Notes: generated by a model not told the origin, from the sequence alone. DNA of 64,000 bases from Tridacna crocea (GCA_943736015.1 OX031060.1:11855501-11919500), one strand, 5' to 3'; positions 22,903 to 34,196 are shown, counted from the stretch's first letter. Numbers and translations: made by a program.

Positions 22903-23480
22903 GATGGATGTCAGTACGGCATGGAGATAGAAGCACTTGGAAGGACAGCCGAGACCGGAGCCCGCTGTCCTTAAGTTGGTAGAAGCCAGACTCAGTTTGG
23001 TTCCACCCTCATTTAGATCTGTTTTTCATTTTTTTTTTCTCCTTTCAAAACATGGACATCTTCCCTTTGCCACCAAGACACCGACAAAAGAAAACCTTTC
23101 TTTTGGCAAGATAGAAATCTGTCTGTCACTCCAGGTTTAGAAATCTGTCTGTCACTCCAGGTTTATTTTTCAAGCCGAATTCTCAACAGCCTTTCTCTCT
23201 ATTTCAGCTGAGACCCAAATAAGAAGTACACGCAGACTGCTAGTTTTTTTTTCTATGCGCGACATGTTCATATAAAGCATTTGCGTCCAAAACTTGCCAG
23301 ACGTTTGTATTGTGTAAATAATGTCTGGAATTACTTTACAAACAGAACAGAAGATATATACGAGTTCCTGTTTACGATTTTCTTTTATATGACACCACCT
23401 CCCTCAGGGGATGCTACAACCGTGAATATATATATATATATAGATATCCCCCAGGCATGTCGCTACATTGGAAATGCATG
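22903..23480. other. No gene; short direct repeat at 23110-23162
   Basis: 'gaaatctgtctgtcactccag' type sequence is repeated twice in tandem with a 'gttta' linker. A (ta)n tract lies near 23428. No coding signal. Confidence 0.5.
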
Positions 23481-23818
23481 TTAAGGTAAGACCTGTGTAA
23501 TGGAAAACAGCTATTTCCACTAAAATATTATCCTGCAAAATTAGCTATAATTAAAAATGAGTATTATTGAACTACTTTCACCTCTTCACTTTTTTCTTCT
23601 TTGAATTATCATTTATAAATCTAAAACCACTGTATTCTCAATTCAAAAAGAGACAATAATTACCCCCCTTTTCAGAAAAGTAACAAACATATCAAAAATA
23701 GTTTCAAGATAGACATAAACGGAATTTCTGATCCGTTGGAAATGTGCAAAAATATTATTTCTGCATAAATCCTTTTAGACTTTTCACCGGAAGTGCATTA
23801 CACAGATCTTACCTTAAG
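23481..23818 (+). mobile_element. Family F MITE
   Basis: Ends TTAAGGTAAGAC and CTTACCTTAA. The interior 'atcatttataaatctaaaac' is shared with 5831 and 17860. Confidence 0.65.
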
Positions 23819-23844
23819 TGAATACCCTTTAGTATACGTTTCTT

Positions 23845-24000
23845 AACTCTTGTCCTGCTGAATAACTAAAATAAAATTGTCAGTTCGATAGTAAAATCCC
23901 AAATATTGCTGTTTCTAAGTTATATTCAGGGAATTAATATCTCCTTATCAGATTGTGTAGATCTACGATCAGACTACACGTTTTATTACACTGCAAAGAA
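23845..24000 (-). repeat. Family D fragment
   Basis: Begins 'ttaactcttgtcctgctgaa' and ends inside the hairpin (agatctacgatcagactaca). Confidence 0.5.
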
Positions 24001-24659
24001 ATTTCTCGTGATCTGATTGGTTAACATGCCGGAAACATGTATATTATGTACCCAGGCAAAAAACCATGTAAAGCCAGTTTCCCTTTTGAGTGTCCCGTAA
24101 ACATCACTACACTTGCAACACAACATCCAAAATGGCGGCGTCGATCGATCAGGAGACTGCACGTTTATGCACCAAACTGCACGTTTTTTAGTGACGTGTT
24201 TCCAGTGACGTTATTTTTCATTGAATTGGGGCACTCAGAAGGGAATTTCTATTTCGTCAGCATACTCGTGAATATTCTAAACTATGCATAAAAGCGTTGC
24301 CTATCAGCTTGTGACCGGAACCATGAGATTTGAAACTTACTTTTGGTGATATCTTTTAATTGGATACAGTAAGATCTTTGAAAGTTCTATTACAATTGTT
24401 ACGGTATAAGATTAATACGAGTGTCAGTTTAAACCTAGACATTATATACTACTCAATATTTGATAGGAGATAATTTAGATATTTCAATACGGGTATTTGC
24501 TACAAAAATACCGTTCTGCTTATAAAAACGTGGTTTCCTCAGATGATTTATTTCATCATCGTGGCAATGTTCCATATTGAAAAACCATACCTGATACATG
24601 CAACACACACACACATAAGCTGAATCTAAGATGGTGATTCCTTGCAAATTTTGAGTAGT
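24001..24659. other. No recognisable feature
   Basis: Short frames at 24037-24291 and 24453-24647 carry no recognisable domain. A short (ca)n tract lies at 24602-24613. Confidence 0.4.
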
Positions 24660-24970
24660 ATAGTTAAAATCAGATATATCCGAGTCGTGTTCTGTGAATA
24701 GAGGTTTGTATCTACAAAAAACGTCGAGTCATGCCAGCATGCGCAGTACGTGTAGGTTGGCATGAGTCGAAGTTATTTACTATTAATAAATTTTCTGCAT
24801 GTTTGAAAACCATTCTACCATATTATTCAGTCGGCCTTTTGTAAATAAAAAAGCAAATTTTATGGAACCATAATAAAGTTATGACTTGGTTGGTTTGTTG
24901 CATCAAGGAAATATATTAAGCCCCATTTTCTCAGACCGCTTTTCAATTAGTTTTTGTATAGAATCTCAAG
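24660..24970 (+). repeat. Family I element
   Basis: Hairpin 'cgagtcatgccagcatgcgc' with complementary 'ggttggcatgagtcga', then 'ttaagccccattttctcaga' at the right end. Confidence 0.45.
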
Positions 24971-25204
24971 ATTTTAACTGAAACCGAAAAAAAAAAATGA
25001 ACTTGGGAATTCGTAATTTGATCAAAGAAAGAAAAACCTTTAGATGTCGGGAAAATATTTCAGTCATCTTTTTTTATTGTGTCATAATTGTATCATTGTG
25101 GTAAAATCAATACTCCCATGTGACATCTTTTATTTTTCTCTTTCGTAAAATCCGAAATGAAACCTAGTGTCGGGAAAAGCGGCAGAATCCTTAACCACAA
25201 AATC

Positions 25205-25365
25205 CCGTGATCTTTAACAATTCATTAGCAAAGAGATTTTGAAAATATTGTGGGGAAAAAAACTAAAAAATGCAGGCAACTTCTGATATTTTAAAAATTC
25301 GTCTGCAAAAGCTTTCAATATGGACGTCTTAAATTTTGTCGTTTGGTATAGAGTCATAGCTTACA
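25205..25365 (+). repeat. Family A remnant, palindrome lost
   Basis: 'gaaaatattgtggggaaa' and the right block 'cgtctgcaaaagctttcaat' remain. Confidence 0.5.
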
Positions 25366-25373
25366 TATTTATT

Positions 25374-25605
25374 TAAGCCTTTACCAGACGACAAAATTTT
25401 ATCCCTTTCCAAATTGAAAGCATTTGCAGACGACAATTTCAGTGTAGCTCAAATGGTGTAATTGATTAACGGGAGGGTAGAAAACATTGTGGGAAAAGGA
25501 GAAAATGCTGGTAACCAGCATTTTCTCCTTTTCCCTCAATGTTTTCAAAAGGCTTCTTTCTAAGGGTCGTTTAAGGTCGTAAAGTTGTGTGTGAAAGGGC
25601 TAAAA
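25374..25605 (+). mobile_element. Family A MITE
   Basis: Left 'ttaagcctttaccagacgac', intact core palindrome, right end 'gaaagggctaaa'. Confidence 0.75.
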
Positions 25606-25615
25606 TAGTCATGCC

Positions 25616-25710
25616 GAGCCCCGATAGAGCAGTCGGTAGCGTGCAAGACTTGAACCAGGGTTCACTGGCTTGAATGGTTTGAATCCCCTGCTCAGCTATT
25701 TTTTTTTTCC
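25616..25710 (+). mobile_element. tRNA-derived SINE head
   Basis: A-box-like 'tagagcagtcggtagcg' and B-box-like 'ggtttgaatcccc', ~45 bases apart, followed by a T-rich tract. The 5' and 3' ends do not form an acceptor stem, so this is not a functional tRNA gene. Confidence 0.5.
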
Positions 25711-25857
25711 TTGGACTGATGACAGCCATTGCGTCAGGATGAGCAATGGTTCTATTTTGAAAACGAAATCACAATACATTGTTGATTTTATTTAACAGAG
25801 GTAAATGAATATATTGTAAATTCCTGCTCATGGACATTTGTTTGAATTATATTGTCT

Positions 25858-26030
25858 TCCACAAGCGAAAAGGGTATTTCGTACATTTGCGTAAATGATC
25901 ATCTTTGATCAGCCTGCGCTATCCGCCCAGGCTAAGCCGAAGCGACACTTTCCGTTTGTATGTAATTTTCTGTTTTGCGCATGTTTACTGAAGGACAAAA
26001 TCTAATGTAGTCGTAAAGTGCCGTCCCAGA
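25858..26030 (+). repeat. Family C MITE, truncated
   Basis: The left hairpin (atcagcctgcgctatccgcc) and the linker are present. The element ends in mid 'gtaaagtgccgtc'. Confidence 0.6.
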
Positions 26031-26339
26031 TTTTAAGGAAGATAGGTAAACATTCCATACAAAAAAAATGTTGAATAAAAAGAAATCTTGTAGCTACATT
26101 TTCACCTTTTCTAACAATGTTTTCCATCCTTTCAAATACAAATCAAGTTAACGTAGATACATTTATTATCTGCAAATACTTTCAATTTGGATAAGCCGAA
26201 AATTCTATCGTTTGGTATAGAGCAAGTTGTCCAAAGGCCGCCTGATTAACGCAGGATATACCTTATTTTCATAAATGAGACAAAAACAAACAAAAAAAAA
26301 AACGGTTAAAAAATTACTATGACTTTTTTTCCATTTCAG

Positions 26340-27184
26340 TACTTCCGGTCTCCTATGTTATAATAGCCGCCAGTGCGTCCTCTACAGTGGTGATAGCGGT
26401 GGTGGGGTATATTGCCTGGATGGTCTGCAGACGGAGAAAGAGGACGCTTATTTGGAAGAAAACTTTTCAAGATGACAGCTCACCCGAATCGACATTGGAA
26501 CGTAACGTGAAGATAAGCCAAAGTGTTCCAGATCTCGCGGCAGAGTGTGGCTCTTTTAGTGACTCACGTTACGGTCAGGCTCGGTCAATCTTTAAGTCGC
26601 TACGTCAATCAACATTACCTAATGTTTCCCCTCGCCATCAGAACTTTCAAAGGCAGCTTTCTCATAAACTGGATCTATCAAATATTGAGTTTTCTGTTCA
26701 AAGCGTTAAACAAAAAGAGCAACCAAAAATTGGCGCCATCAAACCGGAACTATACAAACAAGCGTCCATAGACAGCATTAAATCGGAGCATGCGGTTTGT
26801 GGAAAATTACATTATAGTTTGAAATATGACACAGATGCCGAATTACTAATAGTCACTGTCATAAAAGCCCATGACCTGCCACCAAAAGACTTTTCCGGGA
26901 CATCAGACCCGTATGTCAAAATATATCTGCTTCCGGACCGGAAGAATAAACTCCAGACCAAAGTTCACCGGAAGACACTGAATCCGGATTTTAATGAAAG
27001 TTTCACATTCAGTGTTCCACATATACAACTATCTGGTAGACTCCTGCAGTTCAATGTGTATGATTTTGACAGATTTTCGCGCCATGATTTGATTGGAACT
27101 GTTGTAGTCAGAGACATTTTTCAGGACGGCAGCAAATTAAATACAGAGACATTTTTTGTCCGAGATATCTTATCCTCGCACCAG
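26340..27184 (+). CDS. SYT: Synaptotagmin exon: TM segment, linker, C2A domain
   Basis: Internal exon bounded by a polypyrimidine acceptor (tttccatttcag) and a donor (cag/gttcgt). It reads in phase 1 at the start and phase 0 at the end, 281 complete codons. It begins with a hydrophobic membrane span (VSYVIIAAS ... [10 protein letters not shown]) followed by CRRRKR, then a ~110-residue polar linker, then a C2A domain. The calcium-loop aspartates are present: [16 protein letters not shown] in loop 1, DFDRFSRHD in loop 3. Sequence such as [20 protein letters not shown] is typical of the synaptotagmin 3/6/10 group, Ca2+/phospholipid sensors of regulated exocytosis. The luminal N-terminal exon upstream was not found. 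The subtype is inferred from motif resemblance. Confidence 0.9.
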
Positions 27185-27233
27185 GTTCGTATTTCAAAAT
27201 GAAAATAGGTCTATGTGTGTAATTCGTCTGTTT

Positions 27234-27461
27234 TAATCCATTACTACACAATCCCTACTTCTAACAACCCTGAGAAAGAAGCCTTAAGAAAACTTTACGG
27301 GAAAAGGAGAAAATGCTGGTAACCAGCATTTTCTCCTTTTCCCACAAAGTTTTCTACCCTTCACAAAACAAATTTTAAATTTTCTGTTACTTTTATGTCG
27401 TCGTCTGCAAATGCTTTCGATTTGGACAAGCCTAAAATATTGTCGTTTGGTAATGAGTTAA
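27234..27461 (+). mobile_element. Family A TTAA MITE in intron
   Basis: Only ~50 bp after the splice donor. Ends 'taatccattactacac' and GGTAATGAGTTAA. Core palindrome intact. Confidence 0.8.
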
Positions 27462-27699
27462 GGGTATGGCACTCTCATGTGATCCTTGTAACATCGCCTT
27501 TCATCTCGTTATCTGCGCATGTCATATTCTTCGAAGATTCGACCCGTCTTACATGACGCATCACTCTCCCCGATATTGGGGACATTGTAGTAATACACGG
27601 TATAAAGTAGCAGTGGAGAAAATGGTTTTGTCAATACGTTTGAGGAAACATCAGGCCTGTTTTAGCTCCAGGTTTCTCTTTAAAACTGCTTATCATTGC

Positions 27700-27860
27700 T
27701 GAATGATTCGCACCAGGTAGCATTTTATTGAGTAAACGTTTATTTAAGTTTGAAATTCAAAGTAACGGTTGTCGCGTAGAAAAGTAGTCCGGTTCCTGTA
27801 TCCAAGATACCAAAATTAGATAGATGAGTATTTTTAGAATGCCATCTAGCGGGATATAAT
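27700..27860 (+). repeat. Unnamed repeat K, copy 1
   Basis: Matches 32480-32655 in inverted orientation: 'gattcgcaccaggtagcat' here and its complement there, and 'gaatgccatctagcggg' here against 'ccgctagatggcattc' there. Both lie in synaptotagmin introns. Confidence 0.65.
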
Positions 27861-28171
27861 GCCTTTCGTCTCCTAAAAAACATACAGACTCGGGTAATCC
27901 GTAATCGGTCGGCCGATACACGCCGTTTTCCCATCCGAGTCTTAGCCGAATACGTTCTACTTTAGCGATAAAAAGCGATGTTACAAGACTTCCATATATA
28001 TAGGGTGCCTCATCCTATGTCACACCAATTGAGTGATCATTGCGCTTCGGGCTTTTCCGGAATCATATATGGAGGATAATCAACTGGTTATGAGTGATAT
28101 TATAAATCTGTCACTGAAATTGAATGGGATGCGGCTGAACAAAAAACGATTCCAAAGGCCAAGTTTTTTAA

Positions 28172-28390
28172 ACCTTGGTTGCTAAGCGCGACTCACTGAC
28201 CTTTTGCGGACAGTGTAGATCGAAGATCAGACTGCACAGAACGTGCAGTCTGATCTTTGATCTACACTGTCCGATAAGGATAATGTTATTTCTCAAAACA
28301 CAACTTTGAAATAAGTACATTTGTTTTTTTTTTACTATGGACTTGAAAACTTCATTTTAGTTATTTAGAATTAGCATAATAAGGGTTAAC
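28172..28390 (+). mobile_element. Family D MITE
   Basis: 'taaaccttggttgctaagcg' left end. A long hairpin, 'gtgtagatcgaagatcagac' against 'gatctttgatctacac', is almost perfect. Right end 'ataagggttaac'. Confidence 0.75.
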
Positions 28391-28594
28391 TGCATCAAAC
28401 TCTATTCGAGTGGCAGATTTTTAATATCACACACAGCCAGTTGATTATCCCATTAATGTATTCCTAATTCACCTTTTCTTTTTATTCTAATCATTATCAA
28501 GAATGATACAATTTGAGCAATATAGGGGGGGGGGGGAAAAGCTCCGTTCAACATTCTAAAACTTCATCGGCACTAGTGATATACAGAATATTTG

Positions 28595-29110
28595 TTTTTT
28601 TAATGTAAAAGATCGAAATTTGTTTCATCGAGTGAGTATCATAAGTAATATTTTGACGAGTGGCGCAGCTATGAGTAAAATATTACCAATGATGTTCACT
28701 CGATGAAATAAATGTCAATATCTCACCAAAAATAAATGATATTCAATTTATTTCATGCTTTTTACCCTTTCTGCAGGGAACCTAATCAAAGCCCAGTTTT
28801 TACGATGATTCCCCGTGGTCTATCCCGTCCGTAGAGCAACGCATTACAATATTACTTCAAGCGTAAGAAATGCACTTTGTAAATTACGTCATATTTCCAT
28901 CCGGGTCTGAGGCACGCCCAGTTTACATAGGTAACTAGTGCGCGGGAACAACTGTTTTCGCCTTCAAATGAAGAGTTGGAATTTTGAAAAATCAGTATTT
29001 TCACTGTTCGTAACCATGAAATATCGAAAAATATTTCAGCGATATTTCTCAATAGCTTACCGGAAAGCATAACATAAGATACCATATTTTTCGTCACTAG
29101 TGGTATTTTG
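28595..29110 (+). mobile_element. Family G element
   Basis: Left palindrome 'tttgtttcatcgagtgag' against 'cactcgatgaaataaatg', then the shared tail 'gcaacgcattacaatatta'. Confidence 0.65.
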
Positions 29111-29308
29111 CACTGTGAAATTCAAGTAATTCACGGAAAAAATGATAACAAAAAGTCTTAATTGACGATAACTTAAAAGGCTTTTCGAAGTCGAAAGCAT
29201 TTGCAGACAAGAAATTAGACTGATGTCTCAAATTATACAGTTTACCTGTAACGGTTAGAAAATATAGTGAGCACAGGAGACAAAATTAATGGTTTCACCT
29301 TTTCCCAC

Positions 29309-29524
29309 ACAATGACGACTTTTGACGACTCTTGGAAAGAACCCTTTTGAAAACATTGTAGCAAACGGACAAAATGCTGGTAACCAGTATTTTCTCCTTC
29401 TCCCCACAATGTTTTCTACCCTGTCAGTAAACAATTGCACCATCTGAGCCACAATGAAAAGGTCGTCTGCAAATGCTTTGAATTTGGACTTGGGCCAAAA
29501 TTTTGTCGTCTGGTAGAGGGTTAA
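29309..29524 (+). mobile_element. Family A MITE, diverged
   Basis: 'cacacaatgacgacttttg' left; mutated core (gctggtaaccagtattttc). Right end 'ggtagagggttaa' shares its TTAA with the next copy. A further remnant (~29165-29305) precedes it. Confidence 0.65.
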
Positions 29525-29749
29525 CTCATTACCAAACGACAATATTTTAGGCTTGCCCAAACTGAAAGCATTTGCAGACGACAAAATAAAAGTGACTGAA
29601 AATTTGAAATTTCTTTTGTGAAGGGTAGAAAACATTGTGGGAAAAGGAGAAAATGCTGGTTACCAGCATTTTCTCCTTTTCCCGCAATGTTTTCTAAAGG
29701 CTTCTTTCTCGGGGGCGTCAAAACTAGGGATTGTGTGGTAATGGGTTAA
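29521..29749 (+). mobile_element. Family A TTAA MITE, complete
   Basis: 229 bp from TTAACTCATTACCAAACGAC to GGTAATGGGTTAA, in opposite orientation to its left neighbour. Confidence 0.85.
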
Positions 29750-29878
29750 CCTACATTTTCTCATTTTCCAAACTATTTGTAGAAGCTTTTGTTTTCAGGG
29801 TTGCAAAAAAGGCAACTGTTTGATAAAATGTTCATTGAACAATCCACACAAGTGCTTTGAAAGTCTAGCGAGAATTGT

Positions 29879-30106
29879 TTAAACCTTTCCCAAACGACAA
29901 ACTTTTGGACTAGACTAAATTGAAAGCATTTGCAGACGACAATTCAGCTCTTGCTAAAAGATGATTTCTGTCTATGATAGGGTAGAAAACATAGTGGGAA
30001 AAGGAGAAAATGCTGGTTACCAGCATTTTCTCCTTTTCCCACAATGTTTTCAAAAGGCTACTATTCCAGACCGGTAGAAACCAGGGATTATTTGGGAAAG
30101 GGTTAA
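29879..30106 (+). mobile_element. Family A TTAA MITE
   Basis: Ends TTAAACCTTTCCCAAACGAC and AAGGGTTAA. Core perfect (gctggttaccagc). Confidence 0.8.
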
Positions 30107-30239
30107 TGATGTTTAGTATGCATTCCAGATAGATTCAGACGCGATAGTTTTCCTATTGCTTTGTTTTGCCTGGGCGAGAATCACCGTGGCGGAAATAGTA
30201 TTCTGCATGCTATCTATCAGTCAAGCTGCCACGCAGTTT

Positions 30240-30345
30240 AACTCATTCGGCGCAACAGCCGAAAACAGTCACTTTTGCGGACGGCATAGATCAAGATCAG
30301 ACTGCACATAACGTGCAGTCTGATCTTGATATATGCCGTCCGCTT
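30240..30345 (+). repeat. Family D-like hairpin
   Basis: 'gcggacggcatagatcaag' is matched by 'cttgatatatgccgtccgc', around agatcagactgcac/gtgcagtctgatct. The outer stem differs from typical family D. Confidence 0.65.
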
Positions 30346-30574
30346 GTACAGTTGAGCCTATACAATCAAAATCTTCGTAAGTTTCAATGGACTGTATTTA
30401 GAGCTGTCGAAAGAGGTCGAATTTATTCGTTTGGCGTTGAAAGGGTGAACCCTTTACCAAAACAATCCAGACTTTTAACCCACAGCCTATCGAATGAATT
30501 ACATGAAACTTCCCAGCCGACATGCGATTATCCAAAGGTTGTTTTTTTTTTCAAAAATATTTTTGGAGAAAAAA

Positions 30575-30715
30575 CATCTCCTTGTCGGACAGTGTAGATC
30601 CAAGATCAGACTCCACGTTGAGATTAGACTGCGCATAAAATCGACTGTCTGATTAATCAGACAGTCGATTTTATGCGCAGTCTAATCTCGATCTGCAATG
30701 TCCAAAAGGCGCCTC
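30575..30715. repeat. Family D derivative with 68-bp perfect palindrome
   Basis: 30621-30654 is the exact reverse complement of 30655-30688 with no spacer (tip gattaatc). It is embedded in a family D frame (gacagtgtagatccaagatc ... ctcgatctgcaatgtcc), so one arm of the original hairpin appears to have been copied into a new palindrome. Confidence 0.85.
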
Positions 30716-30719
30716 GAGT

Positions 30720-31259
30720 CGTGTTCCATTGTTAAAGACCCAATAGCAACCAGATCGAGAGTTAAAATGCAGACAAATTTTCTTCGATTGAAAAATATGG
30801 ATATTACTTTGAGTCTGATAATGTATCACTGTGCTGTCTGTCAAAGTATATTCCTCTGTGACACGTTATCAGACTAACTGTAATAGATCTGTCCATACTT
30901 TTAAATGATATGATTCAATTTTGTCTGCATTTTGACCTTTAAGTTTTTACATTTAGGAACTAGTGAGCATTTAATGACACAAGTATCCATATGGAGTGTA
31001 AGGAAGAAGAGAGATTAGATTCTAAGTAAAGGTTGGTTACTGATCCACGATTATTCCGTTTTATTCCGTCCTATATCTAACTGCAGACCTAACTTTTGTT
31101 CGTGAATTCTTGGAGCTTCAGCACGTTTTCATATAATAATAACAGCATGATGAGGGAACCAGATTCCATGATGAAATACCCGGCGTAACAGACCATAATT
31201 TTGGACCTATAATTACCCTTTAAACGAGCACCATACAATACAAACTATTGGTTTAACCT
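30720..31259. other. Intronic sequence without recognised feature
   Basis: A diffuse inverted pair is visible ('aatgcagacaaattttct' near 30767 and 'attttgtctgcattttgac' near 30916, with 'agtctgataatgtatcac' against 'gtgacacgttatcagact'), suggesting an eroded element at ~30765-30945. Confidence 0.45.
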
Positions 31260-31392
31260 TTTGCTCTGATTGATTGATTAATTGATGGATAGATGGATGG
31301 ATGGATTAGTAAGTGACAGGGTGGGTGGATGAATGGATGGGCCAACCTGCTGGCTGAGCAACCCACCGACTGACAGACTGACTGATAATGCG
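31260..31392 (+). repeat. Imperfect gatt/gatg/gact microsatellite
   Basis: Tetranucleotide-like array running from 'gattgattgattaattgatg' to 'gactgacagactgactgat', ~80 bp upstream of the next exon. Confidence 0.8.
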
Positions 31393-31469
31393 TGATATGC
31401 AGCCTTTTAAAAGTTAAACTATGAAAGATAAAACAATGACAGATATTAACGCCAATACTTTTGTTTCAG

Positions 31470-31590
31470 GAAAGATTTGATCTAGGGGAAATCATGATAT
31501 CACTGTGCTATCTACCGACGGCTGGCAGACTGACCCTGACTGTCGTCAAAGCTAGGAATCTGAAAGCGATGGATATCACAGGAAATTCAG
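31470..31590 (+). CDS. SYT: Synaptotagmin exon: start of C2B domain
   Basis: 121-base exon between acceptor 'ttgtttcag' and donor 'cag/gtaatc', phase 0 to phase 1. It encodes residues beginning [20 protein letters not shown], then [15 protein letters not shown] and ITGNS. This is the C2B opening strand and first calcium loop. The split codon completes as Asp in the next exon, giving the expected D-P-Y-V-K loop. The continuation past the donor (to 31664) is intron read-through, not coding. Confidence 0.9.
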
Positions 31591-31639
31591 GTAATCCACA
31601 GCTTTACATAGTACTGGCGACGCTCATGTATTTGAACTA

Positions 31640-31895
31640 TGATCTGCGAAAAAGGGGGGCTTGATGCAATTCTGTGGTGCATTGTTACAAGCAAGGTATT
31701 TCATAGTTATTGATCTAGACAATCCATTTTATGCAGTAACCGATCGAATTATGAGGTAGACAGGTCCTTTGATATGTATTAGATGATTTTTAAAAATAGC
31801 AAAAAGTTTCGACTCATGTTAGCCTGCGCAGTTCGCGCAGGCTAACATGAGTCGATACTTTTTGAAGATGCTATAAGCCCCCCTATTCACAGAGC
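31640..31895 (+). repeat. Family I element in intron
   Basis: Perfect hairpin 'gactcatgttagcctgcgc' against 'gcgcaggctaacatgagtc', between 'aaaaggggggcttgatgca' and 'ctataagcccccctattcac'. It is the best-preserved copy of family I and lies just after the splice donor. Confidence 0.65.
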
Positions 31896-32479
31896 ATGGT
31901 TCATTTATAACAGGAGTGGCGCTGTACACCTCCCATGAATTTTGTGATTAGTAGCTGCAGACAGTGTTTATCCTTGAAGCCATCGTAACTATCGATTGAC
32001 CACAGATTCAAAATAGTTTTTAGCTTTCTAACTTGATACAGTGTTCTATTATATTCCGAAGGCCTCTTTTCGCGTGTTGCAAGCCATATAGAGCTGAGGG
32101 CGATAGAACTCTACTCGCACGTTATACTTTATCTTCCAGGGTTAACAGTAACTGTGCCAGGTACTGTCGATTCATCAAAACAAAAAATCGCTTTTCTACT
32201 ATTAGATTATCAACGTTTTGATCCTTTGGGATTTATGTAGACTGAACTACTTCTCACCTAAAATGTTTCCCTATGTTAACTTTCGGTATTATAAAGAAAA
32301 TAATCCACATGCGTTTTATCTGTATTATGACATTAGCATAAATTTTAGCAAGTATGGTAGATGCTAGACTTCTATTTTTGTTCGCTGTGTGCAATCTGTG
32401 CAGTCTGATCTTGATCTTCACTGTCAGCAGAAGCAATGGATATGATATTGACCCCGAAGAAAGGCAATACGGAGTCGTC

Positions 32480-32655
32480 TAAATTCATTATCTTCCGCTA
32501 GATGGCATTCTTCAAATACACATCTATCTAAATTTGCGCATTCTGGGTACAGAACCGGACTACTTTTCAGAATGACAACTGTTACTTTGAATTTCAAAAT
32601 AAAATACTCGGTAAACCTGTACTCGATAAAATGCTACCTGGTGCGAATCATTCAC
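32480..32655 (-). repeat. Unnamed repeat K, copy 2 (inverted)
   Basis: Inverted counterpart of 27700-27860. The ends 'ccgctagatggcattc' and 'gctacctggtgcgaatc' correspond. Confidence 0.65.
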
Positions 32656-32697
32656 CTATGATAGGTGTGCATGTAACTTACATGCACCGCCTATATA

Positions 32698-32917
32698 TTA
32701 ACCCTCGCACAAGGCATTTCTATGTTATCTCAAATTGACCCTAAGTAACAGCAAGGATGAAGCCGTTTCCTACGCGTATATGACACCTTTTGATAGCATA
32801 GAAAACGTTGTGAGAAAAGGTGAAATTGCTCGCCACGAGCAATTTCACCTTTTGCCACGATGTTTTCAAAAGGCTGCTACATGCGTAGAAATGAGTATCT
32901 ATGGAGTAAAAGATTAA
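32698..32917 (+). mobile_element. Family B TTAA MITE
   Basis: Ends TTAACCCTCGC and 'gtaaaagattaa'. Core 'gaaattgctcgccacgagc' palindrome. It is inverted relative to the 6190 copy ('atgagtatctatggagta' at the right). Confidence 0.75.
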
Positions 32918-33064
32918 AACAGCCACTACAGGCTTGGGTAATAGCTTCAGTATAGTCCCTACTTTTCCCTAGTATATGAGATCTGCGATGCGTCATAGAA
33001 GACAGGTCGAATCTTTGAAGAATATGACATGCACAGACACCGGTCCAACTTCTCTCTATTTTAG

Positions 33065-33236
33065 ATCCTTATGTCAAAGTATCACTGATGTGTCGGTCCA
33101 AGCGAATCAAAAAGAAGAAGACGACAGTCAAGAAAAACACCTTGAATCCGGTATATAATGAGGCCATTGTCTTTGATGTTCCAAATAATAATGTGGACGA
33201 AGTATATCTTATCATTAAGGTGGTGGATTATGACAG
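33065..33236 (+). CDS. SYT: Synaptotagmin exon: C2B middle
   Basis: 172-base exon after acceptor 'ctctattttag' and before donor 'ag/gtgcgc', phase 1 to phase 2. It encodes the remainder of loop 1 (DPYVKVSLM), the polybasic strand ([14 protein letters not shown]), [16 protein letters not shown] and VVDYD up to a split Arg codon. The lysine-rich strand is the family's AP-2/SNARE/phosphoinositide-binding patch. Loop-3 aspartates D-Y-D are present. Confidence 0.9.
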
Positions 33237-33313
33237 GTGCGCGTTTTTCTATTTCATCTATTTTTCATTTTTAGTTCTTTCCCGGATTCTTTTTGTTTTT
33301 TTGGTCAGATTTT

Positions 33314-33543
33314 TTAACTCATTATCAAAATACAATATTTTAGGCTTGTCCAAATCGAAAGAATTTGCAGACGACAAAATAAAAGTGACTGAAAATTTGA
33401 AATTTGTTTTGTGACAGGTAGAAAACATTATGGGAAAAAGGAGAAAATGCTGGTTGTCAGCATTTTCTCTTTTTCCCACAATGCTTTCTAAAGGATTCTT
33501 TCTCAGGGTCATCAAAAGCAGGGATTGTGTGGTAATGGATTAA
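33314..33543 (+). mobile_element. Family A TTAA MITE in intron
   Basis: Begins ~78 bases after the splice donor. TTAACTCATTATCAAAATAC to GGTAATGGATTAA. The core has one mismatch at its tip (gctggttgtcagc). Confidence 0.8.
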
Positions 33544-33599
33544 GTCTAGAACTTAAGTTTTGTAATTGCTTATATACGAATCTTTTAGCAAATAGAGAT

Positions 33600-33760
33600 T
33601 TGATAAGTTAGTGTATTACATACACAATCCTAAAGTTAAAACGACCCAAAGAAAGAGACGTCTTGAAAAAATATAGTTTGAAAAAGAGAACATGCTGGTA
33701 ACCACATTTTCAACTCTTTCTGATAAAATTCCCCTCCAATGTGCCAAAGTAAATTTAACC
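33600..33760 (+). repeat. Family A remnant
   Basis: 'acacaatcctaaagttaa' and 'gaacatgctggtaaccacat' remain; the right arm is lost. Confidence 0.4.
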
Positions 33761-34196
33761 TCTGAGAAAGCTTCTAATCTGACCGGTTTAAATTTAGCCT
33801 GTTATGAAAGAGATAAATGGCATGTATAGGCCAGCGAATATCATGTGACCGCAGCCAGAGGGGCGTTCTAAAATTCTTGGAACAGCGAATCAGGAAGCTC
33901 GGCAAAAGTCTTTCGTGAAATGATGATAGTCATTGAAACAGAATCTGTATTTACCTAACAATCTAAATTTTTACCTAATTCTACATCTATTGAAAGTAAC
34001 GCAACTTCCGATTCGCGCTCAAACTAGCTTTTTGTCAACGGATTTTTTTTTGTTTACTCAATATTTCCCTAATGGGTGTCAATACGATAATGCGAAAAGT
34101 ATATATGTCAGTAACGGTCTAACGGATTCGGTACATGACGAGAGGCACTGATGACTCAAATCCACTGATTAAGTTTTCATTTTCAAATAATTTCAG

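Larger units (their letters stand above)
27185..31469 (+). other. Synaptotagmin intron (4.3 kb), transposon-rich
   Basis: Holds five or more family A elements, one D, one G and an unnamed repeat, listed separately. Donor gttcgt; acceptor ttttgtttcag. No other gene was seen in it. Confidence 0.75.

Noticed and set aside
25616-25710. tRNA gene
   Set aside because: A- and B-box-like sequences are present but no acceptor stem or consistent cloverleaf forms; best read as a SINE head. The same applies to 7530-7615 and 14500-14604.
30313-30597. 94-codon open frame in the synaptotagmin intron as an alternative exon
   Set aside because: It begins inside a family D-like hairpin and ends in another repeat, with no C2-type or membrane sequence.
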